From: Xenorhabdus szentirmaii DSM 16338
GTDB taxonomy: Bacteria > Pseudomonadota > Gammaproteobacteria > Enterobacterales > Enterobacteriaceae
Length of the DNA: 64,000 nt
Direction: 5' to 3'
Assembly: GCF_002632585.1 (NCBI RefSeq)
Contig: NZ_NIBV01000001.1
Coordinates: 1,244,897 to 1,308,896, forward strand
Of the stretch, positions 20,097-33,024 are shown one piece after another (positions within the stretch are counted from its first letter, which is position 1; every line of letters starts with the position of its first letter). A program made the translations under genes and the position numbers. The notes under the pieces were generated by a model that saw only the letters and a list, made by a program, of their open reading frames with translations, did no database searches and was not told the origin of the DNA.

Positions 20097-20300
20097 ATGT
20101 CAGTCAGTCGTAAGCGTTTTATTGCCGGGGCCGTTTGTCCGAAATGCCAGTCGCAGGACACACTGGCCATGTGGCAGGAAAATCAGGTTGATATCGTCGA
20201 ATGTGCCCGCTGTGGTCATACGCAGAGGCAAACAGATGAAGCGGTGAATGCTCATGTCAGGGAGCAAGAACAGGTCATTGGTATTTTTACACCGCAGTAA
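20097..20300 (+). CDS. yheV: YheV family zinc-ribbon protein
   Basis: A 67-residue protein with a zinc-ribbon pattern: CPKC (near 16-19) and CARC (near 39-42), separated by about 20 residues, so it should bind one Zn. It resembles E. coli YheV, whose function is unknown. It lies between kefB and slyD as in E. coli. Confidence 0.9.
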   Translation: MSVSRKRFIAGAVCPKCQSQDTLAMWQENQVDIVECARCGHTQRQTDEAVNAHVREQEQVIGIFTPQ

Positions 20301-20443
20301 ATCAATATCTCCACAATAAATTGTGGATAAATTTTGCCATCACTAGGTACAGGGACGTAGAATTCCGTTACAATTAGCCGCATTTTTTGGCTGTAAAAAA
20401 ATTTTCCCTCACGGGGTTTTCCCTCGGGTATGTAGGAGTTGTC

Positions 20444-20974
20444 ATGAAAGTAGCAAAAGACTTGGTGGTCAGCCTGGCTTATCAAGTAAGAACAGAAGAC
20501 GGTGTTTTAGTTGATGAATCTCCGGTGAGTGCACCGTTGGACTATCTGCATGGCCGTGGTTCTCTGATCAGTGGATTGGAGAAAGCATTAGAAGGTCGTG
20601 AGGCAGGTGAGCGTTTTGATGTTAGCGTGGAAGCGAACGACGCATACGGTCAGTATGATGACAATTTGGTTCAGCGTGCGCCAAAAGAAGTATTCGTTGG
20701 TGTTGATGACATCGAAGTTGGCATGCGTTTTCTGGCTGATACAGACCAAGGTCCTATCCCGGTTGAAATCACTGCAATTGAAGGTGATGAAGTTGTGGTT
20801 GACGCTAACCACATGCTGGCTGGCCAAAATCTGAAATTTAATGTTGAAATCGTGGCAATTCGTGAAGCGACTGAAGAAGAACTGGCTCACGGGCATGTAC
20901 ATGGTCAGGGTGGTTGTGGTGATCATCATCATGAGCATGAAGAACATGGATGCTGCGGTGGAAGCTGCCACTAA
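20444..20974 (+). CDS. slyD: FKBP-type peptidyl-prolyl isomerase / metallochaperone SlyD
   Basis: A 176-residue cytosolic folding factor: an FKBP domain with an inserted chaperone flap (1-145), then a metal-binding tail rich in His and Cys (HGHVHGQGGCGDHHHEHEEH, then CCGGSCH). The tail binds Ni/Zn and feeds hydrogenase assembly in E. coli. TAGGAG before ATG 20444 gives MKVAKDLVVSLAYQVRTEDG, the normal N-terminus; an upstream in-frame start at 20387 lacks this support. The tail is shorter than in E. coli (196 residues) but keeps many ligands. Confidence 0.96.
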   Translation: MKVAKDLVVSLAYQVRTEDGVLVDESPVSAPLDYLHGRGSLISGLEKALEGREAGERFDVSVEANDAYGQYDDNLVQRAPKEVFVGVDDIEVGMRFLADTDQGPIPVEITAIEGDEVVVDANHMLAGQNLKFNVEIVAIREATEEELAHGHVHGQGGCGDHHHEHEEHGCCGGSCH

Positions 20975-21056
20975 TCCGGCAGACGAACTTCCGGCTAACG
21001 AACTGTAAGCCCCGGCCGGTGTCGGGGGATAAAAACAGTAAGCCAGCAGTAAAAGG

Positions 21057-21087
21057 GAAGCGCGCATAATGGGCTTCTCTTTTTTTA
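21057..21087 (+). terminator. slyD terminator
   Basis: Stem GAAGC/GCTTC around a larger loop, followed by TCTTTTTTTA. A second GC-rich hairpin, CCCCG...CGGGG, lies just upstream (about 21010-21027). Confidence 0.65.
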
Positions 21088-21188
21088 TCCAATTATTATC
21101 CAATTTTTCATCCAATGCACCACAAGACCCCGTCTTTCAGAGGGCGTCAAATCGGGCCTTCCCTGGCAACTGCCCTTAATGGGCGATT

Positions 21189-21407
21189 TCAGTAATGAGG
21201 GGGCGGTGTTTCTTCCGAAAGTGGAGCAATGATTGATGTTTGATGAGTCTTCAGGCGCTCTGTCATTAATCGTAGTTGTTCTTTCAATTTGTCGGTTTCT
21301 ATTTGTTGCTTTCTTACCTCTTGATTTAACGCTTCAATCGTCGCTTCCTGATATGCAATCTTAGTCTCTAATTGTTCAAATCGTTGTTCAAATTCGGATA
21401 ATTCCAT
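21189..21407 (-). CDS. slyX: SlyX coiled-coil protein
   Basis: A 72-residue, almost wholly coiled-coil protein (LEQRFEQLETKIAYQEATIE and onward in heptads), ending in the family's Pro-rich PPPHY. Function is unknown. It is divergent from fkpA and convergent with slyD, the E. coli arrangement. Confidence 0.92.
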   Translation of the reverse strand: MELSEFEQRFEQLETKIAYQEATIEALNQEVRKQQIETDKLKEQLRLMTERLKTHQTSIIAPLSEETPPPHY

Positions 21408-21659
21408 TATCTTACCTCCACAATATAGTCGATTATCTGGTCAATAAGTTTTATTTTAAAATTTTTTCTAGTTGAATTGTTATGCACGATATTCAACATA
21501 TTCAGAAATAAAAAGTTATACGAAGCTGCCTTATTTTAATATTGTCTTAATAGTTGTTAGATAGGGACGTAGTGATAATTGTCATTGGTTTCCGTAGGCA
21601 GTTATAGTAAAACGTGACATGTACTAATGGTGACCCACCCAAATTGATTGGAGAATAGG

Positions 21660-22442
21660 ATGAAATCATTGTTTAAAACAACTTTGCTGGTAACAACATT
21701 GTCGTTGGCGTTTAGTGTACCTCAAACGTTTGCTGCCAATACAGAAACTAAAAGCGAAGTGAAACTAAATAGCGCGTTTAAGACTGTAGAACAGCAGGAT
21801 TCTTATGCTCTGGGCGCTTCTTTGGGGAGTTATATGGCAGGCTCGTTGAATGATCAGAAAGAGCTTGGTATCAATATCGATAAAAATCAACTGCTATCCG
21901 GCGTGAATGACGCGTTGAACCAGAAAAGTAAACTGACGGATCAGGAAATCAAAGAGACTTTGATGGTTTTTGAATCCAAAGTAAGAGATGCAGCGCAGGC
22001 TAAGGCACAGAAAGAAGCCAGCGAAAATGGTAAAGAAGGCGAAAAATACCGTGAGAAATTTGCCAAGCAAGCCAAGGTCGTGAAAACCAAAACAGGACTT
22101 CTTTATAAGATAGACAAAGAAGGTACTGGAAAAACGCCTAAAGAGAGCGATACTGTGGTGGTCAACTACACAGGCGCTTTGATTGATGGTCAGGTTTTTG
22201 ATAGTTCTTATGATCGCAAAGAACCTCTCTCTATCCGCCTAGACAGCGTTATCCCTGGCTGGACAGAAGGCTTGCAGCATATTAAGAAAGGCGGAAAAAT
22301 CACATTGGTCATTCCACCTGAGTTAGCTTATGGTCAGGCAAGCCTGCCAAAAATTCCGGCTAATTCTACGTTAGTTTTCAATGTTGAATTGCTGGATATT
22401 AAACCTGCTGATACCAAGGCAAAGGATACCAAGGCCAAATAA
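21660..22442 (+). CDS. fkpA: periplasmic FKBP-type peptidyl-prolyl isomerase FkpA
   Basis: A 260-residue periplasmic chaperone/isomerase. The signal peptide is MKSLFKTTLLVTTLSLAFSV with a site at TFA|ANTE. The helical dimerisation domain (about 45-140) includes SYALGASLGSYM, and the FKBP domain (about 150-250) includes VVVNYTGALIDGQVFDSSYD and ELAYGQ. GGAG six bases before ATG 21660 fixes the start; a TTG 12 bases upstream in frame is unlikely. The tail DTKAKDTKAK is a short repeat. It helps fold envelope proteins under stress. Confidence 0.96.
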   Translation: MKSLFKTTLLVTTLSLAFSVPQTFAANTETKSEVKLNSAFKTVEQQDSYALGASLGSYMAGSLNDQKELGINIDKNQLLSGVNDALNQKSKLTDQEIKETLMVFESKVRDAAQAKAQKEASENGKEGEKYREKFAKQAKVVKTKTGLLYKIDKEGTGKTPKESDTVVVNYTGALIDGQVFDSSYDRKEPLSIRLDSVIPGWTEGLQHIKKGGKITLVIPPELAYGQASLPKIPANSTLVFNVELLDIKPADTKAKDTKAK

Positions 22443-22467
22443 GCTTGGATAATGAATAAATAACACA

Positions 22468-22490
22468 AGGGGCTGCCGGCCCCTATTTGG
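22468..22490 (+). terminator. fkpA terminator-like hairpin
   Basis: Six-bp GC-rich stem AGGGGC/GCCCCT with a 5-base loop, 25 bases after the stop; the T-tract is weak (ATTTGG). Confidence 0.55.
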
Positions 22491-23001
22491 TTATGTCTAT
22501 TCTTTATGTTTCAAGCTGCTGCTGATATTTACTTCAGCCCTGTTGAGCAATAAGCATAAATAAAAAAATGAATTCGCCTGCTCATTATTTTCTTCGATAT
22601 TAATTGAGATATCTTTTTCATATTTCGGAAGTATCAGGCACAAAGGTTGTGATAAATACCCACGGTATGTGTTGCAAGGGCTTGACGGCAATTCAATGTA
22701 GTTTTAACGTCAGTAATGCAGTTTAATATCGTTATTCCGAATAAAATATATACCTAATAGATCTTAAGTTGCAGTGAATAGTGAAAAACTGTTCTCAAAA
22801 AAACATAAATAGCTATGTGACTAAAAGGAGAATGGTAGCACTTGTAAAGCAACTACTTGAAAGAAATAGGGTATAGAGTGTTTACCTGCAATAGTAGTTA
22901 TCTGCTGAAGTGGATTCTTAGTTGCAATATGTGATTTTATAATCAATCTCGCCTTGATGTTTTCGGTGAGGCAAGTCTGAGCTTGAAGGATGGTGTATTA
23001 C
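22491..23001. other. fkpA-yheO intergenic region
   Basis: About 510 bases, AT-rich, with no credible gene (the 64-residue minus ORF at 22497-22691 is unsupported). A repeat fragment lies at 22749-22774. The yheO promoter must lie at the right end. Confidence 0.5.
22749..22774 (+). repeat. fragment of TATACCCAAT-family repeat
   Basis: TATACCTAATAGATCTTAAG followed by TTGCAG matches the left end of the dispersed repeat, with the AAGTTGCAG core intact. No matching right end is seen. Confidence 0.5.
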
Positions 23002-23724
23002 ATGTCTACCCCGCTATTATCTGGTGACAATAGTGATATTGATTTACTGGAAAACCAACCGTTTAGTGAAACGGATCACGAAATTTTAAAATCTTACGAA
23101 GCAGCTGTTGATGGTCTGGCTATGTTAATTGGTGGGCATTGTGAAATAGTCCTTCATTCACTGGAAGATCTGAAATGTTCAGCAGTCAGAATAGCAAACG
23201 GAGAACATACCGGCCGTAAAATTGGTTCTCCTATCACAGATTTGGCTTTGCGGATGCTGCACGATATCACGGATGAAGACAGTAGTGTTTCCAAGGCATA
23301 TTTCACGCGGGCAAAAAGTGGTTCGTTGATGAAATCAGTGACTATTGCTATTCGTAATCGTCAGCGGCGGGTTATCGGGCTTTTGTGTATCAATATCAAT
23401 CTTGATGTTCCTTTTTCTGAGATTATTCAAACGTTTATTCCAGAGAAAACGCATGAGGTTGCTTCGAATGTTAACTTTGCTTCTTCCGTGGATGATCTGG
23501 TTGCCCAGACGCTGGAATTCACGATTGAAGAAGTGAATGCTGATCGCAATGTATCCAATAATGCGAAAAACCGGCAAGTTGTATTGAACCTTTATGAGAA
23601 AGGGATTTTTGATATTAAGGATGCGATTAATCAGGTTGCTGATCGTTTGAATATCTCTAAGCATACGGTATACCTCTATATTCGCCAGTTTAAACATGGT
23701 GAATGCGCGACTCCGGAGAAGTAA
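23002..23724 (+). CDS. yheO: YheO-family transcriptional regulator (PAS-like + HTH)
   Basis: A 240-residue DNA-binding regulator. The YheO/PAS-like domain (about 25-135) contains DGLAMLIGGHCEIVLHSLED and NGEHTGRKIGSPITDLALRM. The C-terminal HTH is INQVADRLNISKHTVYLYIR. It is very close to E. coli YheO. Chosen start ATG 23002 (MSTPLLSGDNSDIDLLENQ) aligns with E. coli MSRSLLTNETSELDLL; an ATG four codons earlier has its SD directly abutting. It runs directly into tusDCB (7-bp gap), probably one transcript. Relatives such as DauR respond to amino-acid metabolism; targets here are unknown. Confidence 0.92.
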   Translation: MSTPLLSGDNSDIDLLENQPFSETDHEILKSYEAAVDGLAMLIGGHCEIVLHSLEDLKCSAVRIANGEHTGRKIGSPITDLALRMLHDITDEDSSVSKAYFTRAKSGSLMKSVTIAIRNRQRRVIGLLCININLDVPFSEIIQTFIPEKTHEVASNVNFASSVDDLVAQTLEFTIEEVNADRNVSNNAKNRQVVLNLYEKGIFDIKDAINQVADRLNISKHTVYLYIRQFKHGECATPEK

Positions 23725-23731
23725 TTAAGTC

Positions 23732-24127
23732 ATGTCGTCACTGTCTTATTGCCTGCTGGTCACCGGGCCAGCTTACGGAACCCAGCAAGCCAGCACGGCC
23801 TATCAATTTGCTCAGGCACTCATCGCGTCAGGCCATAAACTGCATAGCGTGTTTTTTTATCGTGACGGGATCCAAAATGCGAATCAGTTGGTGGCGCCCG
23901 CCAATGATGAGTTTGATTTGGTCAGAGCATGGCAGGGATTGGCAAGCCAGCATTCGTGCAGTCTTTTTGTTTGCATTGCGGCAGCCTTGCGGCGTGGGGT
24001 GGTCGATCATCAGCAGGCCAGTGAAATGAATCTTCCAACCGCAAATCTGGCAGAGGGATTTGAACTCAGTGGATTGGGATCGCTGGCTGAAGCAATGATG
24101 TTATGTGATCGTGTTGTACAATTTTAA
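23732..24127 (+). CDS. tusD: sulfurtransferase subunit TusD
   Basis: A 131-residue member of the TusBCD heterohexamer, which passes persulfide sulfur from TusA to TusE and on to MnmA for 2-thiouridine at tRNA position 34. The active cysteine is Cys81 in [12 protein letters not shown] (E. coli Cys78). It ends in the conserved [19 protein letters not shown]. First of three consecutive tus genes. Confidence 0.95.
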   Translation: MSSLSYCLLVTGPAYGTQQASTAYQFAQALIASGHKLHSVFFYRDGIQNANQLVAPANDEFDLVRAWQGLASQHSCSLFVCIAAALRRGVVDHQQASEMNLPTANLAEGFELSGLGSLAEAMMLCDRVVQF

Positions 24128-24141
24128 GGATGACGTGGGTA

Positions 24142-24501
24142 ATGAAAAAAATCGCTTTTGTTTTTACTGAAGCCCCCCACGGCTCCTCTGCCGGCCGGGA
24201 AGGTCTGGATGCATTGTTGGCCGCCTCGGCACTGACAGATCAGATAGGTGTATTCTTTATTTCTGACGGCGTATTCCAATTGCTGCCCAACCAACAGCCG
24301 GATAAGGTTTTGGCGCGCGACTATATTTCAACGTTTAAGGTTTTGCCTCTCTATGACATTGAGAAATGCTACATTTGCCTTGATGATTTAGTTGTCAGGG
24401 GAGGCTCGCCGGCCGGTGATTTTGTGTTGGAAGCTGAATTTCTGTCTGCTACAGCAATACGGGAATTATTGGCAGGCTACGATGTTGTGCTGAAATTTTA
24501 A
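24142..24501 (+). CDS. tusC: sulfurtransferase subunit TusC
   Basis: A 119-residue DsrF-like subunit of TusBCD, structurally supporting the relay and lacking the catalytic Cys motif of TusD. It begins [20 protein letters not shown], the family N-terminus. An ATG four codons upstream (24130) sits directly on AAGG, so 24142 is preferred. It follows tusD by 14 bp. Confidence 0.94.
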   Translation: MKKIAFVFTEAPHGSSAGREGLDALLAASALTDQIGVFFISDGVFQLLPNQQPDKVLARDYISTFKVLPLYDIEKCYICLDDLVVRGGSPAGDFVLEAEFLSATAIRELLAGYDVVLKF

Positions 24502-24520
24502 TCTATTGCCGGAAGGTAAC

Positions 24521-24808
24521 ATGTTATATACTGTGAGCCGTTCACCTTACCATGATGACTTCAATGCAATGCTTGGCCTTGTATCTGATGCCGATGATGT
24601 TTTACTGATTCAAAATGGTGTGTTGTTGGGTGTCAATGATAACCGTTATTTGAATGAACTCATCCGCACCGGGGCAAAGATCTATGCATTGCAGGAAGAT
24701 CTGAATGCCAGGGGATTGGGTGTGCGAATTTCAAACTCTATACAGGTAATTGATTACAAGGGTTTTGTTGGCTTAACAGTAAAACATCAACAAAATTTTG
24801 CATGGTAA
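24521..24808 (+). CDS. tusB: sulfurtransferase subunit TusB
   Basis: A 95-residue DsrH-like subunit of TusBCD, the same length as E. coli TusB. It starts MLYTVSRSPYHDDF; GGAAGG four bases before ATG 24521 decides against an upstream in-frame start (24506). Last gene of the yheO-tusDCB run, before the strong rpsL promoter. Confidence 0.93.
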   Translation: MLYTVSRSPYHDDFNAMLGLVSDADDVLLIQNGVLLGVNDNRYLNELIRTGAKIYALQEDLNARGLGVRISNSIQVIDYKGFVGLTVKHQQNFAW

Positions 24809-24885
24809 ATGGGCACTTCGTTTTTCGACTGCCTCGCGATTCACTTTACCCTGTGTTTTACCACTATAGAAAAACTGTATATTTC

Positions 24886-24914
24886 TTGACACCTCGTCAA
24901 GTCAGCAATAAAAT
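24886..24914 (+). promoter_or_regulatory. rpsL (str operon) promoter
   Basis: A perfect -35 TTGACA (24886-24891), 17-bp spacer and -10 TAAAAT (24909-24914) lie about 85 bases before rpsL. This is a near-consensus sigma-70 promoter, expected for the str operon. Confidence 0.85.
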
Positions 24915-24956
24915 TCCGCGTCCTCTCGTTTTGTCATCATGGCTGACGGAGGGTAA

Positions 24957-25373
<417 letters not shown>

Positions 25374-25413
25374 TGGTTCTCCGTTAAGTAAGGCCAAACA
25401 TTTTTCACTTTAA

Positions 25414-25941
<528 letters not shown>

Positions 25942-26034
25942 TCCCTTTTTAGGTAAGTTATCGGCAGTGAATATGTTCTGGGTAGCGACTCAGCTACCCG
26001 CTCTTTGAATTGAACGCCCACGAGAGAGGAAAAA

Positions 26035-28143
26035 ATGGCTCGTAAAACACCTATAGCGCGTTACCGCAATATCGGTATCAGTGCTCACATCGACGCCGGT
26101 AAAACCACGACAACTGAACGTATTCTGTTTTACACAGGTGTAAACCATAAGATTGGTGAAACTCACGAAGGTTCAGCAACAATGGACTGGATGGAGCAGG
26201 AACAGGAACGTGGTATTACCATCACGTCTGCTGCGACTACTGCATTCTGGTCTGGTATGGCTAAACAGTTTGAGCCGCACCGCGTCAACATCATCGACAC
26301 CCCGGGCCACGTTGACTTCACCATCGAAGTAGAGCGTTCCATGCGTGTTCTTGACGGTGCAGTAATGGTTTACTGTGCGGTTGGTGGTGTTCAGCCTCAG
26401 TCTGAAACTGTATGGCGTCAGGCTAACAAATATAACGTTCCACGTATCGCGTTCGTTAACAAAATGGACCGTATGGGTGCGAACTTCCTGCGCGTTGTTG
26501 AGCAGATCAAAACTCGTCTGGCTGCTAACCCAGTTCCACTTCAACTGGCTATTGGTGCTGAAGATACCTTCACCGGTGTTGTTGACCTGTTGAAAATGAA
26601 AGCAATCAACTGGAACGAAGCTGATCAGGGTACTACCTTCAGTTATGAAGATATCCCAGCAGACATGGTTGAACTGGCTCAGGAATGGCATCAGAACCTG
26701 ATCGAATCCGCAGCAGAAGCATCAGAAGACCTGATGGACAAATATCTGAGCGGTGAAGAGCTGACTGAAGAAGAGATCAAGACAGCTCTGCGTAAGCGCG
26801 TTCTGGCTAACGAAATTATCCTGGTTACCTGTGGTTCTGCATTTAAGAACAAAGGTGTTCAGGCAATGCTGGATGCAGTTATTGAATACCTGCCAGCGCC
26901 TACTGATGTTGAATCCATCAAAGGTATGCTGCCAGACGGTAAAGATACACCAGCAGAACGTCACTCCAGCGATGAAGAGCCATTCTCTGCACTGGCGTTC
27001 AAAATCGCAACCGACCCATTCGTGGGTAACCTGACGTTCTTCCGTGTTTACTCCGGTGTGGTTAACTCCGGTGATACCGTACTGAACCCAGTTAAAGACA
27101 AAAAAGAACGTTTTGGCCGTATCGTACAGATGCACGCTAACAAACGTGAAGAAATCAAAGAAGTCCGTGCAGGCGATATCGCAGCTGCAATCGGTCTGAA
27201 AGATGTGACTACAGGTGATACTCTCTGTGACATGAACTCTCCAATCATTCTGGAGCGCATGGAATTCCCAGAGCCAGTTATCTCTGTTGCTATTGAGCCA
27301 AAAACTAAAGCTGACCAAGAAAAAATGGGTATCGCTTTAGGCCGTCTGGCTCAAGAAGACCCATCATTCCGCGTGAGCAGTGACGAAGAAACTGGTCAGA
27401 CTATCATCGCAGGTATGGGTGAACTTCACCTCGACGTACTGGTTGACCGTATGCGTCGTGAATTCAACGTTGAAGCGAACGTAGGTAAACCTCAGGTTGC
27501 TTACCGTGAAACTATCCGTGCTTCTGTTGAGCAGGAAGGTAAACACGCTAAACAGTCCGGTGGTCGTGGTCAGTATGGTCACGTATGGCTACGTATCGAG
27601 CCTCTGGAAGCTGGCGGTGCTGGTTACGAATTCGCGAACGAAATCGTTGGTGGTGTTGTTCCTAAAGAATACATCCCAGGCGTCGATAAAGGCGTTCAGG
27701 AACAGCTGAAGAGCGGTGTTCTGGCTGGTTATCCAATCGTTGACGTTAAAGTTGCTCTGTTTGATGGTTCTTACCATGACGTTGACTCTTCAGAAATCGC
27801 CTTTAAAATTGCTGCGTCCATGGCATTTAAAGAAGGCTTCATGAAAGCTAAACCAGTTCTGCTGGAGCCAATCATGAAAGTTGAAGTGGAAACGCCAGAA
27901 GACTACATGGGTGACGTCATCGGTGACTTGAACCGTCGCCGTGGTATGATCGATGGTATGGATGATGTGGCTACGGGCAAAGTTGTTCGTGCTCAAGTAC
28001 CATTGTCTGAAATGTTCGGTTATGCTACTGACCTGCGTTCTCAGACCCAAGGTCGTGCTTCTTACTCCATGGAGTTCTTGAAGTACAACGAAGCGCCTAG
28101 CAACGTCGCTCAGGCTATTATTGAAGCTCGCAAAGCTAGATAA
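26035..28143 (+). CDS. fusA: elongation factor G
   Basis: A 702-residue translocation GTPase that drives tRNA-mRNA movement and, with RRF, ribosome recycling. G1 AHIDAGKTT (17-25), switch [10 protein letters not shown] and NKMD are intact; domains II-V follow to the normal end [17 protein letters not shown] precedes ATG 26035. Codon bias is strong, as in E. coli. Confidence 0.98.
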   Translation: MARKTPIARYRNIGISAHIDAGKTTTTERILFYTGVNHKIGETHEGSATMDWMEQEQERGITITSAATTAFWSGMAKQFEPHRVNIIDTPGHVDFTIEVERSMRVLDGAVMVYCAVGGVQPQSETVWRQANKYNVPRIAFVNKMDRMGANFLRVVEQIKTRLAANPVPLQLAIGAEDTFTGVVDLLKMKAINWNEADQGTTFSYEDIPADMVELAQEWHQNLIESAAEASEDLMDKYLSGEELTEEEIKTALRKRVLANEIILVTCGSAFKNKGVQAMLDAVIEYLPAPTDVESIKGMLPDGKDTPAERHSSDEEPFSALAFKIATDPFVGNLTFFRVYSGVVNSGDTVLNPVKDKKERFGRIVQMHANKREEIKEVRAGDIAAAIGLKDVTTGDTLCDMNSPIILERMEFPEPVISVAIEPKTKADQEKMGIALGRLAQEDPSFRVSSDEETGQTIIAGMGELHLDVLVDRMRREFNVEANVGKPQVAYRETIRASVEQEGKHAKQSGGRGQYGHVWLRIEPLEAGGAGYEFANEIVGGVVPKEYIPGVDKGVQEQLKSGVLAGYPIVDVKVALFDGSYHDVDSSEIAFKIAASMAFKEGFMKAKPVLLEPIMKVEVETPEDYMGDVIGDLNRRRGMIDGMDDVATGKVVRAQVPLSEMFGYATDLRSQTQGRASYSMEFLKYNEAPSNVAQAIIEARKAR

Positions 28144-28168
28144 GTTTTCGGGTTTACTATCTTTTTAG

Positions 28169-29398
<1,230 letters not shown>

Positions 29399-29421
29399 TT
29401 TTTTTAATGTGTTCATTTTGG

Positions 29422-29447
29422 AAGGGCATCGACAGATGCCCTTTTTA
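29422..29447 (+). terminator. tuf terminator
   Basis: Eight-bp perfect stem AAGGGCAT/ATGCCCTT, 5-base loop, then TTTTTA, 23 bases after the tuf stop. Confidence 0.85.
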
Positions 29448-29488
29448 TACGTTGTCTTAGGATATTGCTTAAAAACAATTACCTTAAT

Positions 29489-29608
29489 AAGAACCTATCT
29501 CATCAATAGTTGTTTATGAGTTAATAGCTGTTTATTTATGAGTTGTTGCTCAATGCAGACAAACTGCCGTTAGATGGTTATTCTTAATTATTGGTGAGAT
29601 AGGCTCTG
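29489..29608. repeat. small inverted-repeat element (MITE-like) between tuf and secE
   Basis: Left end AGAACCTATCTCATCAATAG and right end (reverse complement) AGAGCCTATCTCACCAATAA match at 16 of 20 positions and face each other across about 75 bases. No ORF lies inside. Size and terminal repeats suggest a non-autonomous mobile element or its relic. Confidence 0.5.
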
Positions 29609-29653
29609 ATACAACGGATGGGCTTTTGGTATCACTTGGATATAAAAGTCCTG

Positions 29654-29682
29654 CTGAATTATGGCGCCGAGTCAGATACAAT
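29654..29682 (+). promoter_or_regulatory. candidate secE-nusG promoter
   Basis: TACAAT at 29677-29682 with a 17-bp spacer from CTGAAT (29654-29659). The -35 is poor; placement relative to secE (100 bases) is plausible. Confidence 0.4.
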
Positions 29683-29783
29683 TACAATCATTTTTGGGTT
29701 CGGTCTGATTTGTTTTGCTCTTGCGAGGCAATCTGGCTATCTATTTACATCATAGTTACTTACATAGAGTTACAGGTTGGTTT

Positions 29784-30167
29784 ATGAGTGCGAATAGCGA
29801 TGCTCAAGAAAGCGGGCGTAGTCTTGATATAGCAAAATGGCTATTGGTAGCAGTGTTGCTAGTGGCTGCTATTGTGGGTAATTACTATTACCGGGAATAT
29901 AACCTGCCTCTGCGCGCGATAGCCGTTGTTGCTATTGTTGCCCTTGCAGGAGCAGTTGCATTGTGGACTGCAAAAGGTAAAGCTGCGTTAGCATTTGCCC
30001 GTGAAGCCCGCACTGAAATGCGTAAAGTCATTTGGCCGACTCGTCAGGAAGCGCTGCATACAACGCTGATTGTTGCAGCAGTGACGGCAGTCATGTCTCT
30101 CATCTTATGGGGACTTGATGGTATTCTAGTGCGTTTAGTTTCATTTATTACAGGCCTGAGGTTTTAA
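29784..30167 (+). CDS. secE: preprotein translocase subunit SecE
   Basis: A 127-residue inner-membrane subunit that clamps SecY in the SecYEG channel. It has three membrane helices (about 19-37, 45-63, 93-115) and the essential cytoplasmic segment [18 protein letters not shown] before the third. The upstream in-frame start at 29715 would add 23 residues with no family match; ATG 29784 gives [20 protein letters not shown] and exactly the E. coli length. nusG follows three bases later. Confidence 0.96.
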   Translation: MSANSDAQESGRSLDIAKWLLVAVLLVAAIVGNYYYREYNLPLRAIAVVAIVALAGAVALWTAKGKAALAFAREARTEMRKVIWPTRQEALHTTLIVAAVTAVMSLILWGLDGILVRLVSFITGLRF

Positions 30168-30170
30168 AGA

Positions 30171-30716
30171 ATGTCTGAATCCCCAAAAAAGCGTTGGTAT
30201 GTCATACAGGCATTTTCTGGGTTTGAAAGTCGCGTCGCACAATCTCTGCGTGAACATATCAAATTGCAAGAGATGGAAGATTCTTTCGGCGAAGTAATGG
30301 TGCCGACAGAAGAAGTGGTTGAAATCCGCAGTGGGCAGCGTCGTAAAAGCGAGCGAAAATTCTTCCCAGGTTATGTTTTGGTACAGATGGTAATGAACGA
30401 TGCAACTTGGCATCTGGTTCGTAATGTACCTCGCGTAATGGGTTTTATCGGCGGTACATCTGATCGCCCAGCACCAATCAGTGATAAAGAAGTTGATGCG
30501 ATTATGAATCGTCTTCAGCAGGTTGGTGATAAACCACGGCCGAAAACACTGTTTGAACCGGGCGAGATGGTTCGGGTCAACGAAGGGCCGTTTGCAGACT
30601 TCAATGGTGTGGTAGAAGAAGTTGATTATGAGAAGAGCCGCCTGATTGTGTCGGTTTCTATCTTTGGTCGTCCTACACCTGTTGAGCTGGATTTCAGTCA
30701 GGTAGAAAAAGCTTGA
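30171..30716 (+). CDS. nusG: transcription antitermination factor NusG
   Basis: A 181-residue elongation factor. The NGN domain begins [20 protein letters not shown] and binds RNA polymerase clamp helices; the C-terminal KOW domain ([20 protein letters not shown]) contacts Rho or S10. Identical in length to E. coli NusG. Operon with secE. Confidence 0.98.
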   Translation: MSESPKKRWYVIQAFSGFESRVAQSLREHIKLQEMEDSFGEVMVPTEEVVEIRSGQRRKSERKFFPGYVLVQMVMNDATWHLVRNVPRVMGFIGGTSDRPAPISDKEVDAIMNRLQQVGDKPRPKTLFEPGEMVRVNEGPFADFNGVVEEVDYEKSRLIVSVSIFGRPTPVELDFSQVEKA

Positions 30717-30748
30717 TCTGATGTTGATGTTTAAGTAAGCGGTTTTGC

Positions 30749-30777
30749 TTGCAAAAGGTGTGGAATTAGCATACAAT
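30749..30777 (+). promoter_or_regulatory. rplK (L11 operon) promoter
   Basis: -35 TTGCAA (30749-30754), 17-bp spacer, -10 TACAAT (30772-30777), predicting a start near 30784 and a leader of nearly 200 bases before rplK. Confidence 0.75.
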
Positions 30778-30937
30778 TTCGCGCCTTTTGTTTTTTATCA
30801 GGCATTATTTTAGGGCGCTTCTGGTTTATTTAGATTGCGTTTCAGAATTGATGTCTTGTAAATGCCTTAAGCAAACAAAAGCAGAATAATGTTTTAAGTG
30901 GCCTGGTCTTTTAGACGGGGTCCCAATCGTTAGGGGA

Positions 30938-30953
30938 GCCTCATCGTTGAGGC
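30938..30953 (+). promoter_or_regulatory. leader hairpin before rplK, candidate L1 operator
   Basis: Stem GCCTCA/TGAGGC just upstream of rplK, next to the motif TCCCAATCGTTAGGGGAG. In E. coli L1 represses the L11 operon by binding this part of the leader. Assignment here rests on position and the local stem. Confidence 0.45.
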
Positions 30954-30980
30954 GATAATACCCATATAGAGGAAATTTAG

Positions 30981-32117
<1,137 letters not shown>

Positions 32118-32143
32118 TTTAAGCTGAATAAAGCTTTACCTGA

Positions 32144-32170
32144 GCGTCAGATTTGTCTAAAATCTGACGC
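32144..32170 (+). terminator. hairpin between rplA and rplJ
   Basis: Perfect 11-bp stem GCGTCAGATTT/AAATCTGACGC with a 5-base loop. There is no U-tract, so it is more likely a processing or mRNA-end structure than a full terminator. Confidence 0.5.
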
Positions 32171-32247
32171 TTCAAATTTGCCTGATAGTATGTTTAGTGA
32201 CATACAGCCTTAGAAAAATAAGGCAGCATCAGCAAATAAAGAATTTT
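32171..32247. other. rplJ promoter region
   Basis: AT-rich stretch where the rplJL promoter should lie. A -35-like TTGCCT at 32178-32183 has no good -10 at standard spacing. Confidence 0.3.
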
Positions 32248-32390
32248 CGGTTGGAGCTTGGCCTTATCCAAGCCCCGTCCAAGACCGCAGGCGTAAGTAC
32301 GTAGAAATAAATTACTTACTTAATTTCCTGCGTAGACGGTGAGAGAGCCAAATGAAATTTATTTTCTGGATTCTGCTCACCGTGTTTTAG
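32248..32390 (+). promoter_or_regulatory. L10 (rplJ) mRNA leader, autoregulatory
   Basis: Starts CGGTTGGAGCTTGGCC and contains GACCGCAGGCG ... CCTGCGTAGACGGTGA, matching the E. coli rplJ leader, where the L10-(L7/L12)4 complex binds and represses translation. The kink-turn elements (CCGTC and GACGGTGA) are visible. It lies 75-215 bases before rplJ. Confidence 0.85.
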
Positions 32391-32463
32391 CGCTCAGGCA
32401 CATCCTGTGCTTTGAGTGAAGTGAGTTCCGGGTTTTCCCGGTTAATCCAGGAGCAAGAAGCTA

Positions 32464-32961
32464 ATGGCACTAAATCTTCAAGACAAACAAGCGATTGTTG
32501 CTGAAGTCAGCGAAGTAGCCAAAGGCGCGCTGTCTGCGGTTGTTGCGGATTCTCGTGGCGTTACCGTAGATAAAATGACTGAACTGCGCAAAGCATGTCG
32601 TGAAGCTGGCGTTAGCGTACGCGTTGTACGTAACACCCTGCTGCGTCGTGCTGTTGAAGGTACTGAGTATGAGTGCCTGAAAGAAGCGTTTGTTGGTCCA
32701 ACCTTGATTGCTTTCTCTTCTGAACATCCGGGCGCAGCTGCTCGCCTGTTCAAAGAGTTCGCTAAAGCGAACCCAGCATTCGAGATTAAAGCGGCAGCCT
32801 TTGAAGGTGAGTTTATCCCAGGATCAAACATCGATCGTCTGGCAACACTCCCAACTTACGATGAAGCAATCGCACGCCTGATGGCAACCATGAAAGAAGC
32901 CTCTGCTGGCAAACTGGTTCGCACTCTGGCTGCACTACGCGATCAGAAAGAAGCAGCTTAA
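32464..32961 (+). CDS. rplJ: 50S ribosomal protein L10
   Basis: A 165-residue stalk base protein that anchors L7/L12 dimers through its C-terminal helix and represses its own mRNA through the leader upstream. It opens [20 protein letters not shown] as in E. coli. CAGGAG precedes ATG. Confidence 0.98.
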   Translation: MALNLQDKQAIVAEVSEVAKGALSAVVADSRGVTVDKMTELRKACREAGVSVRVVRNTLLRRAVEGTEYECLKEAFVGPTLIAFSSEHPGAAARLFKEFAKANPAFEIKAAAFEGEFIPGSNIDRLATLPTYDEAIARLMATMKEASAGKLVRTLAALRDQKEAA

Positions 32962-33024
32962 TAGCCTATTTCCTTCGTTGCTTTTTAACGTATAAACTTT
33001 TTCTGAATTTTAGGAACACTTGTT

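Noticed and set aside
22497-22691. 64-residue minus-strand ORF after fkpA
   Set aside because: No start signal or family; lies at the fkpA terminator.
29399-29783. tRNA genes next to tuf, as beside E. coli tufB
   Set aside because: No cloverleaf or TTCGA-type T-loop found; the region holds a terminator and an inverted-repeat element instead.
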